NCBI GenBank assembly: GCA_003342895.1 | Contig: PTFA01000277.1 | Coordinates: 62,001 to 126,000 of the forward strand | Origin: Casuarius casuarius | Taxonomy: Eukaryota; Chordata; Aves; Casuariiformes; Casuariidae | DNA: 64,000 nt | Reading direction: 5' to 3' | Shown here: positions 55,901 through 64,000 of the stretch, one piece after another | How the letters are laid out: every line of letters starts with the position of its first letter | Numbering within the stretch: position 1 is the first letter of the stretch | Translations under genes and position numbers: made by a program | The notes under the pieces: model-generated | What the model was told of the DNA's origin: nothing | Databases searched by the model: none | Seen by the model: the letters and a program-made list of their open reading frames with translations, nothing else

Positions 55901-58900
55901 CTGTAACTAGATGCAACCTCTTGCAGGAATGAGGGAGGGGGAAGAGGTGGAGCTGGCACCTTACTTTCAGCAGTTCAGAGCCATCACATCTGCAACAAAA
56001 GAACTGTCAGAAGAGCCGTAACACAAGCGGCTCAAAGCAAGGCCCAGCCTTGCAAGCTCCAATCTTCCCCCGTTCATTTAGTTATTGCCCTGCCGGGTGT
56101 CTCACCTGCTGCCTTGGACTGGCACAGTAACAGTTCACAGGATTTAGCCAAGAGAGACAGCAGGAGCCACCGCCCTGTCCGCTCTACACTTGCTGAATCT
56201 CAGACAGATGGCTGCTCATCCCTAATCAACAGCCATCTGNGGAGTCACCAAGGAGCTTTGGTTGAGCCTCACAAGATCCTTTGATAAATCGTACTACACA
56301 TTATGCTGCATTAACATGTGATATGTTACTGTGATGCTTTATAACTGGCTTGGTTCTGTGCAAATGGAAACACACTAATGAAAAGCTTTNAAAAAGATGC
56401 TGGAGGCAAAAGTACTAATGAAAGCTTCCTCTAGGGACCTGAAATAANAGGGCACTGGCGTTCACCAACTCGTATATGGCAGAGTAAAACATATTTAAAC
56501 ATTGAAGTAGAAGGGGGAGGAGAGTTAAGCAAGGATAATTACTCGAGTACAAGCTAAAGCAAAGGTAACAGACCAAAAAAACTACAGCTTCCACATGCAA
56601 AAAGCTAACAGCACAGCCTAGCCAAACCCAGGGAAGGAGAAATTGCCACAGGAACAGGGTACCAGGTTACAGGGACGAGCACAGGAGACGTGCTCTGGAG
56701 AAAGCCGTGTTCCATTCTACGTGCCTTACGCAGAAATGCACTACTGGTATTCATACAAACTGGCAGCACTGCAACGCAAAGCTACACTGCTTCATGGACT
56801 ACCTTAAGCAACTACAATATTTTACAAGCATGCATTCATGGGACTACCCCAATATTAAGGATACAGGTAAGTTATATAACATACTGACAGCATCGTTACT
56901 CTTTTGGAAGATCTCATGAGCCAGAAGTTTTAGTGGACCACAGTATACTCCTGATTTTGCTGATAAAAATCTCTGGATAGCATGATAAGTTTTTCCACTG
57001 TTTGTAGGACCAGCATGGAATATTATCTTTCTTTGAATAGCCCTGGCTTCTGGATACCTAAAAAAAACACAGAAAAAACAGATCTGTTTAACGTGTATAT
57101 TTAATCTGGCATTCTGGATACCAAGTTAGGTGAAATTCCAAATTAATTTAAACCTTTCCATATCAATAGACACTTAAAGTGTGGTAAAAGCAGAAGGATT
57201 AAGTTCTTAAATAGATCCAGTATAAAGAGGCTACCATGTCTTACATATTCATTTTCTAAATCATATGATGCTTTTTAAGATTTAGAGTGAAATTCATACA
57301 TGATGTGCGCAAAGTGATTTCTCATTACTGTTGCCTTTTTTGGGGTACGTTAACATTTTAACGTTCTGATGCCCTACTTCCCAAGCAGATATGGCCACAA
57401 GACAGCTTTGCAGAATATCTTGTAACAAAGATAAGAATTTCTGAGACAATTTATTGTAAAACCAGATGGATACATGAAATGGAAAATATACATCATGAAG
57501 CTTAAATCCACAGTCTATGAAATTCTGTGACAGTAAGAAAAGAAAACACCACAGCCACTAAAACACACTGACCAGTTGGGCGGCAATCTTAAGTCACTGA
57601 TCTTGCGCAAATCATCCATACAATCCAGCATCGGAAAAATTTGCTTTGCATGTCTCAAGAAAAATGGAAAGAGATCATCCACATGACCTAGAAGACAAAT
57701 CCTTTTAAGAAAGTTTGCATGCTTGCTTGTTTGAAGGTATGTATATTCATAAACTTAAAAAAAATAATCTTACCACATGCTTTCAACTTCCGGCTCTCTA
57801 CAGTGGTCAATAATTATCTCAATAGCAAAAAGGTAAACTAACATGAGTACATGAACTCATTAAGCGATGTAATGCAAACAAAATAGCATGGAAAAAAGAA
57901 AATCTCACTTCAGTATATTCACTCCAGCTAGCCTACATACCTAAAGAACTTCTAAACCAAATGAGAGACTATGGAAAATCTAGGTGAGAAAAAGCTTTTC
58001 TGTCCTAAGAAGATTTTAGGTTTTTCTTCCTAAATTCACATGCTGCCTTGAAATAAATAAATAAATAAATCTTCTAAAATGGTTTTATGTATAAAGAGAG
58101 ACAAGCAGAGGACTTCTGGCTTCCTTAATCTACTAAAACTTGGGAAATCTGGTTCAAATTTGTAAGTCCCCAACGCTTAGGCCAGCAAAGAAAAAATATT
58201 TAAGTCAACTCAGAAGAGAGATTCTGGTTCACTAGTCACTGTTCCGAATGTTTGCCGAGCAGACATGTAGACCTAAAGGTCTCATTTCAGGTCAGACTCT
58301 GACTGTCCAGCTTTCATAGCATTTCAAAGAACTACCTGGATCTAATAAATGTTATTATCTAACCCCCCAAACAATCAGTCATCTTTTTCATTGAGAATTA
58401 GTATTGAATAAATAAAAAGTTACTGTGAAAAACTTACATTTTGGAGTATTTTAATTATCATTAATTACAAGCAAAGCTCACTTAAAAGTTAGAACTGCCA
58501 CAATAAACCATCCTTTATACTCCTATATATGCAAATTTTAAAGGATATAAATAATACTCGTAGATACGTAAATAAGGATTTCATATGAAAGATTTTCTGC
58601 AGATACATTAAAATACTTCTTAAAAAATTCTTAAATGAGAAAGCATTTCAAATCTACAAATTTACATTATTAAATGAAATCTACAGGCACTATAGCTTTT
58701 AAATTACCATTATTAAAAACACATGCACAGTGCCAAAGCTGAAGTTCTGAAGCTCATAAGCTTTAGAGAAAGCTGTTTCTGCTACTACCAACTAGCATAT
58801 CCTCTTGGTTAGGTGCAGTTTATTATGACACACAATGCAATAAGCTATTGATGCCACAGCGAAACAGAACAGTCACAGAGCTGCATTCCTAAGCTTTTAA

Positions 58901-59908
58901 AGCCACCTAGACAAGAGAATGCTCGCAAAGTGCCCCCTGGTGACTACCAAATTTTTTGAGGGGGGAATATATTGAACAGTAGTTTTCATTTCAACAATGA
59001 ATAGACACTATAAAACAACAGGCTTCTACTTGCTTACTTTAGAAGATTTAAAGAAAGAACACCCCATAGGCTGGGCACAAATGTTTCCAAAGAAAAGGTG
59101 GAGTGACTTTTTAATCTCTATTACAGTATGGTGGGAAGGTACACAGGAAGATAGTTAAGTATAGAAGTTAGAAACAAATACATTCATAAAATACACATTT
59201 TATTTTACAAACACTCCCGATACTTGCCTGCATCACAGCATATATCATTGAGAATAATATGCAAATCAGCACTCACAGAACTGGATTCCATGATATATTT
59301 CCTAAAGCTTATAAACGCTTGGTGGAAAAGGCGAGCTGTAAGAGAAGAGAGAAAAGCAGACGTGATTGGCATCAGAAAACTGTATTTGTAAATGCCTACC
59401 AAAAACACTAAGCAGTTCATTAAAAAACTATTCCTTTACGTGAGATAATACAAATAAACATAAAGGATATTTGAACTTAGCAATGGAGATAACCTGAGCA
59501 GTGCTGTGGGAACAACCACAAAAGATCAAATCCACCTAATGCCATATGTGAATAAAGACTCTGGATGAAAATGTTTGTTAGTTTATTCAGATTGGAGTCT
59601 TAAATCATCTGAAGAAAACAAAGTTGCTCTACAACAGTAGGAAAAAAGAATATGTCACTAAAAGCCAAAAGAAATCCAAGCCTGTATGCCTGGCATATTC
59701 ATCGTGCAGAGCACTGTGTATTCTATTAAACAGTGGAGAAGGGGGGCATGGGTGGGTGCCCACAGCAATAAAATGATTTCACATTAAAAAGAAAAAAAAA
59801 AAAAGCCATGTTAGAAGGCCATTTGCTCACCATCTAATCCATTTTCTGCTCCTAGTCTCTGGATTTCTTTTCTTTTGTAAAACTTATTCAAGTTTTTTAG
59901 AACTTCAC
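46476..59908 (-). CDS. SUPV3L1: SUPV3L1, mitochondrial ATP-dependent RNA helicase SUV3, exons 2-15 (start missing)
   Basis: SUV3 is a DExH-type superfamily 2 helicase. It unwinds RNA in the mitochondrial matrix and works with polynucleotide phosphorylase (PNPT1) in RNA turnover. Fourteen exons (78, 108, 115, 169, 112, 78, 92, 181, 94, 220, 81, 177, 149 and 496 nt) join in one frame to 716 codons including the stop. Motif I is GPTNSGKT (exon 5), motif II DEIQ (exon 7), and motif [12 protein letters not shown] (exon 11). The conserved C-terminal SUV3 segment ([25 protein letters not shown]) is present. The tail is lysine-rich, as in the family. The first exon, encoding the start and mitochondrial presequence, was not found up to 64,000. 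Intron 3 uses a GC donor, and three donors are GTCAGT. No frameshift or internal stop was seen. Confidence 0.96.
47369..47517 (-). CDS. SUPV3L1: SUPV3L1 exon 14
   Basis: This exon has 149 nt, [20 protein letters not shown] through [13 protein letters not shown] to LYLWL. The donor is GTATTG. Confidence 0.96.
47518..49326 (-). other. SUPV3L1 intron 13
   Basis: This is an AT-rich intron of about 1.8 kb. A pyrimidine-rich T tract at 47,569-47,602 lies near the exon 14 acceptor. No other structure was recognised. Confidence 0.75.
49327..49503 (-). CDS. SUPV3L1: SUPV3L1 exon 13
   Basis: This exon has 177 nt, [20 protein letters not shown] to PFVCTTLLK, phase 0 at both ends. The donor is GTCAGT. 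Confidence 0.96.
49504..50980 (-). other. SUPV3L1 intron 12
   Basis: This is an AT-rich intron of about 1.5 kb with no recognised element. Confidence 0.75.
50981..51061 (-). CDS. SUPV3L1: SUPV3L1 exon 12
   Basis: This exon has 81 nt and 27 codons, [20 protein letters not shown] to LSNLI. The donor is GTAAGA. Confidence 0.96.
51426..51645 (-). CDS. SUPV3L1: SUPV3L1 exon 11 (motif VI)
   Basis: This exon has 220 nt. [13 protein letters not shown] is followed by [20 protein letters not shown], the arginine-rich motif VI of SUV3 helicases, and the exon ends PVRPVK. Confidence 0.96.
52304..52397 (-). CDS. SUPV3L1: SUPV3L1 exon 10
   Basis: This exon has 94 nt, [20 protein letters not shown] then [12 protein letters not shown] (motif V region). 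The donor is GTAAGT. Confidence 0.96.
52641..52686. repeat. 27-bp-period direct repeat
   Basis: GATTATAATACCAGTCAAA occurs at 52641-52659 and again at 52668-52686, in SUPV3L1 intron 9. The two 19-mers are identical. Confidence 0.9.
52849..53029 (-). CDS. SUPV3L1: SUPV3L1 exon 9
   Basis: This exon has 181 nt. [20 protein letters not shown] is followed by [20 protein letters not shown] and VIYGSLPPG, the start of the second RecA-like domain. Confidence 0.96.
53981..54072 (-). CDS. SUPV3L1: SUPV3L1 exon 8
   Basis: This exon has 92 nt, [20 protein letters not shown] to YTTGEEVE. The donor is GTAGGC. Confidence 0.96.
54073..55202 (-). other. SUPV3L1 intron 7
   Basis: This is an AT-rich intron of about 1.1 kb. 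Nothing further was recognised. Confidence 0.75.
55203..55280 (-). CDS. SUPV3L1: SUPV3L1 exon 7 (DEIQ motif II)
   Basis: This exon has 78 nt, [20 protein letters not shown] to RALL. DEIQ is the Walker B / motif II box. The acceptor is the less common AAG. Confidence 0.95.
55579..55690 (-). CDS. SUPV3L1: SUPV3L1 exon 6
   Basis: This exon has 112 nt, [20 protein letters not shown] then [15 protein letters not shown]. The donor is GTATGT. Confidence 0.95.
55691..56888 (-). other. SUPV3L1 intron 5
   Basis: This is an intron of about 1.2 kb that includes a G14 run at 55753-55766 and several uncalled single bases. No exon was seen. Confidence 0.75.
55753..55766. repeat. G14 homopolymer
   Basis: Fourteen consecutive G on the plus strand, so C14 in the SUPV3L1 pre-mRNA, in intron 5. 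It lies about 60 nt upstream of the exon 6 acceptor. Confidence 0.85.
56889..57057 (-). CDS. SUPV3L1: SUPV3L1 exon 5 (Walker A)
   Basis: This exon has 169 nt, [20 protein letters not shown] then [11 protein letters not shown]. The Walker A box is GPTNSGKT. It goes on to [17 protein letters not shown]. The donor is GTCAGT. Confidence 0.96.
57573..57687 (-). CDS. SUPV3L1: SUPV3L1 exon 4
   Basis: This exon has 115 nt, [20 protein letters not shown] to [11 protein letters not shown]. The donor is GTCAGT. Confidence 0.95.
57688..59227 (-). other. SUPV3L1 intron 3 (GC-AG)
   Basis: This is an AT-rich intron of about 1.5 kb bounded by GC (59227-59226) and AG. It contains an (AAAT)-type short run near 58,052-58,068. 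No other feature was recognised. Confidence 0.75.
59228..59335 (-). CDS. SUPV3L1: SUPV3L1 exon 3 (GC splice donor)
   Basis: This exon has 108 nt, [20 protein letters not shown] then [14 protein letters not shown]. It ends GCAG|GCAAGT, a GC donor at 59227-59226. The only nearby GT would add four bases and break the frame. Confidence 0.95.
59831..59908 (-). CDS. SUPV3L1: SUPV3L1 exon 2
   Basis: This exon has 78 nt, [20 protein letters not shown] then ENGLD, matching the family segment just after the presequence region. Acceptor CAG is at 59911-59909 and donor GTGAG at 59830-59826. Confidence 0.93.
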
Positions 59909-62900
59909 CTGCAAGAAAGAGTAATATTTCTGAGTTATCAGGTTTACCTTCTCTCAAAATTAAATCAAACACTGCTGACCTGAAGATCACGGCTCATAGT
60001 CTCATTACTTCAGAGGGAGGAAGCCTTTGCCCTGATAAAGAGACTCGAGTGATTTCTGCCTACATTAATTACAAACAATATTTGAGCTTACTGTGGAAGA
60101 TGACAATCTTAAAATGCAGCACTAAGAAGAGCCATGCAGATGGGGTCACTCTAGCGCAGTACCTGAGATGAGACTCTACCTGTTACTAGATAGGAAAGTG
60201 CAAGTGAACCTGCAGCTAACTTGTTACAAAACAGAAGGATAAATAGGCAAATTTGGGGGAAGTTTTTTGTTTCTTTTTACCTGTACCTACCAGTAAACAG
60301 TAGGCTTTAATGTGAAAGTTAAATCTGCTTATGTCACTTAATGAAAGCTTTTACTGTATCTCCTCTGAGAGAGTTTCTTCCCTCCTCACTGCTTCCAAGA
60401 TACATTCTCCAGAAAGAACAGACAGACCAGACACATTATCTTCCTCTTTCCAGCTTAAATAACAGTGAGGAGAATATGACTTGACAGACTTTCTTCTTAT
60501 ATCATCTGGCAGCAAGTCAGATTTGTTTGCATAGAATCTTTTGTTATAAAGTTATTAATAACCCCCTTCCCTAAACACTTTCCCCACACACGCTTTTTTT
60601 GACAGCTTTGTAAACTGAGGTATGATCTCAAATCTCATCTTCTAGTGGATGGTTCACCACTATAAAGTCAGGACCAGTGCTCTTCCCTGCAGTACCAGAT
60701 GCTCAAGTGATGCATAACATTGTTATTTTTTGCTCCTGTCCAAACCAGTGGAACAGACAGAAAATATTAGTGAAAACAACTTTTGCTTACAAGTTCAAAA
60801 AAATGGGACTAATTTGAGGGCTAACAGCCACCTCAGAGGGTGGTTTCCCTTTGGCCCACCAAAGAAACACCAGAGCTTGGAGGCCAAGTGCAACGGACTG
60901 TGCAAGCACAGCAATGAGTCTGCTCCAGCAATGCCAGCCTGTAAGTCTCCCCTCGCTTCTGCCTGTCCTTTGGGTGCACTGACTCTGTGCACACAAAAAA
61001 CATTCTTCTAGGTGAATTCTGAACTGAATTCTGAAATAGTAGGCCCTGGATTTCTACCACTTCAACTTTTTAGCCTTATTAGAAGAATTAAAGGATCAAA
61101 GATTTTAGACATATTTCAAGAATATCATGTATGATAATATTCTTGAATATTAAAAGTAGCTGGACAGACATTACTTGAATTCTCAAAGGAAACTGCAAGG
61201 AAACTATTTACTAATGTATGGTTTGAATTTAGTTCATTAAACATTAGTTAAATCACAATGGCAAAAAAGCATCCCCTTTATCTACAGCAGATCAGAAACC
61301 CTCAATCTAGCCAATGCAGTAAGCAGCTGACATAAACTTAATCACTTGTAGATTTGAATTTCAAGAAACCTCACATTTTAAAATGCTAGGACTGGTACAT
61401 AAGGCAGCACACCACTGGTTTGCCAGCACAAGTCAGCGAACACCACACTACCCTGCTCTGCTCTCTGCATTTAACTCCCTCACTCTGAGGTCTCTGCCTC
61501 GAGATGGAAAGCTTCCCTTGTGATCAACTCATGTAATCGCGAGATTGCCTCCCTTTCTAAGCAGCTGTATTCTAGAGCAGAGAGACCACTTTCAATAATA
61601 AAACATCATCAGGTGAGAAGAATTTGGCAAAGCAGAGAACAGTAGCAGCACAAAGACAGAAGAGCAAAAGCAGTGGCTACATCCTGTTCTGAAAAGACTT
61701 CCCACCTCCCATTCCTGGTTACAGTAGTCTGTCAACAGATTTCAACTTGCAGTCTGAAGACTCCTTCTGATGTGTTTGCAGAGGTAATTAAGCAAAATCA
61801 AGCCCGCTGTCAGTGGGCTAACACTTACTACACAGACATCCATATCCATATCAGAAAATGTTTTAATGCCCAGAAATAAAAGAGAGACTGGAAGACACTG
61901 CATTAAAAGAATATATGGGGCTAAATGTCTCTTCAGAGCTTACATAAGAGCTTTTGAAAGACTGGAAAGCATAAAACACCATTAACAGTTAACATGACAT
62001 CAACCATCAGTCTAAATTCACCACACACTAGCTTTACTACAAGATGAAAAGGTCAACACCAGAATATTTGTTACTATCCTAGGCAGCATGACCTTGAGAT
62101 CATCATAGCTCTCAACATTCAAGGTCGCTCTCCTTCCTAAGCACAATTACTTGCCTTAACAATAAGGTACATCTAAACAAAATGAAGCTGGCATTGCAGT
62201 ATGCCCATGTTAGCTTTAATCAGCTACGTATAGTAGCACCTATTTCTACAGCCTGAGCTAGCGATCAGGGTACATCCCCAGGAGATGTGTTCTACCTCTA
62301 CCATTATCCTTTTAATCATTTACTCCTGTTCTAAGATTTCCCCTTTCAACCTTTTTTCTCATTTTAGGACACCGTTTTAGCTCTTACTCCCTAATTACTT
62401 TGATTTCTTAGTAGGATTTTTTTAAGGTTCTGTATAAAAAGGTGTCCTAACACCTCAGCACTGTTCAGAAATCATGCAGTTAGCTTCCAAATGCATCACA
62501 TTCACTTGGACAGTTCAGTCCTATTTGTAGGACATTCGTTCCGTTATTTTCCTGCATCTGAGATCATAACAGTCAGTTTCAACAGGACCACACACTTCCA
62601 TGGGGCGTTCAAGTGCTTTATTTAAAATTCCTCCAGAAGTATTAGAAGACTGATGCCATCCAGTCCAAGTGACCTTGCACATCTAACGTTAACCTGTTTC
62701 CTCAAGCACTTCCCATTTCTGACANAGGAGTGGCCGACGCCATCTCCTCTTTCCTACCTTACACTTCTCATCGCTAGGGACAGGTCCCTGGTCGGACAAC
62801 GTGGTAAACTGACCATTAGGGCTCCAAATCAACCACNGTATTCAAGAATCCTGAAGTCACACAGCACAAAGTGCTGAACTGACATAGGGTCAGTTTGTCT

Positions 62901-64000
62901 GTTCGAATTTATCAAAAAATGGTTAACGCATCATCTCCGTATCCCGAGGCCTGCATCCAAACCAGACCTCGTTTGTGCTGCCAGCTGATTTAGCAACAGT
63001 CAGGCCCAGTGTTAAAGATTACGGAACCAGGTACACATCTTTCTCCCTCTGTACTGATGGCAGGTCACTTATCTTTACAATATCCCCATTTTCTGTCACT
63101 GCTGTCTTCATAGTCTCTTTTTTTGATACCAGNCGTCTGAGTAGATGTCTTGCCTTTTTTCACCCTCCTTTCTAAAGTTAGCATCACAGTTTCAATTTTT
63201 TATGCAATTGCTCCTTAGATATTTCACTATAAAGTCCTTGTGTATTACCTAACCACTCAACTATAAACAGCTTGTTTAAGGAAGCAAGCAACCATATAAG
63301 GTGTTTAAAAAACACCTGCCTAAATCTTAAACCATTCTGTCATATGATAATTTCATACTGCTCTATTAATTGTTTCCCATAACGCTGTCCACTTAGGCTT
63401 TTAGGCAAGGATGTCATCATTATACAATTATATCAGTAATACTGCTAAAGTAAAAGCAATATAAGGCAAAGTAAATGCAATGAAAGGAATAGAAAGACAC
63501 ATTCTGGTGTAATCTCTACAAGTGAAGTTCAAAAACGATGCATCTGCTAATTACAGTAAGTAATTAGTGGGTTACAACCCACTTGATACCCCAGAATTAA
63601 AAGCATATGCCACCACTCAACGATATGCTTCCTGCAAAATCACAAGAGGCAGCATAAAGATGCAGCTGTGAATTGAATTCCACTACATGGAGTTAAGCAG
63701 GACATTTGTTACAAAGGTTTCTGTAAAACTTGGCTTTGCAAAAGTGTGCTTCTAAAAAGGCTTCACTTATACTGACAGCCTTTGACTAGCTTGAAATATA
63801 TGACCATTGTATCACTTCAACAAATAACAAGCTAACAAGATGATTCATATTGGAATTAAGCACACTGTAAATAACAAAGTTTCTTTGAAAGCTGTAGTAA
63901 GAAAGCCTGTAAATACTCAGCCTACAAATCTTTATTTCCAGAATTTAGTTCAGTATTGGACAGCAGAATTTGACAGACTATCTTCAGTCGAAATATCACA
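59909..64000 (-). other. SUPV3L1 intron 1 (continues past window)
   Basis: At least 4.1 kb of mostly AT-rich sequence upstream of exon 2. I looked for a GC-rich first exon with a presequence and a phase-1 donor on the minus strand and did not find one. No other gene or repeat family was recognised. Confidence 0.65.

Noticed and set aside
62720..62760. GC-rich ATGGCGTCGGCC on the minus strand as a SUPV3L1 first exon
   Set aside because: The frame closes after about a dozen codons, there is no phase-1 donor, and the peptide does not resemble a SUV3 presequence.

Overview
The window is vertebrate nuclear DNA, most likely avian or another sauropsid. The evidence is many short exons with GT-AG introns, compact introns, a CpG-island promoter, and no operon-like gene packing. 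It holds three genes, all read from the minus strand, head to tail: SUPV3L1 (right), HKDC1 (middle) and HK1 (left). This order and relative orientation match the SUPV3L1-HKDC1-HK1 cluster of human 10q22. I inferred the exons by reading splice sites and frame on the minus strand. No transcript or alignment was available. The species call is an inference from compactness and protein similarity, and I recognised no CR1/LINE copy by eye.

Left, 1-12,500: the 5' part of HK1 (hexokinase 1). Coding exon 1 (the mitochondrial-anchor exon), exons 2 and 3, and the start of exon 4 are present. The gene runs off the left edge in exon 4 at about residue 155. Exon 1 lies in a strong CpG island (about 9,400-12,470).

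12,500-24,240: the HK1-HKDC1 intergenic region. No complete extra gene was recognised. It contains one strong candidate for an alternative HK1 first exon (16,554-16,610). That exon has a Kozak ATG and 19 codons, and ends in phase 0 on a consensus donor, exactly as needed to join HK1 exon 2. The HKDC1 3' UTR probably ends near 23,760.

24,241-41,194: HKDC1 is complete, with 18 coding exons, 2,754 nt and 917 residues, the same length as I recall for the human protein. Both hexokinase halves keep the glucose-contact residues and the catalytic Asp (D209 and D657). Intron 12 carries a sequencing gap of 199 N.

41,200-46,475: an intergenic stretch with the probable HKDC1 promoter at its left end and nothing else recognised.

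46,476-64,000: SUPV3L1 (mitochondrial SUV3 RNA helicase), exons 2-15, intact in frame. Exon 1 (start codon and mitochondrial targeting peptide) was not found and should lie beyond 64,000.

Functionally, HK1 and HKDC1 are tandem paralogues for glucose phosphorylation at the outer mitochondrial membrane. SUPV3L1 acts in mitochondrial RNA turnover and is a neighbour rather than a pathway partner. I found no new biological system. The items most worth following up are the candidate alternative HK1 exon, two frame-required GC-AG introns, the run of GTCAGT donors in SUPV3L1, and the exon-length symmetry of HKDC1.
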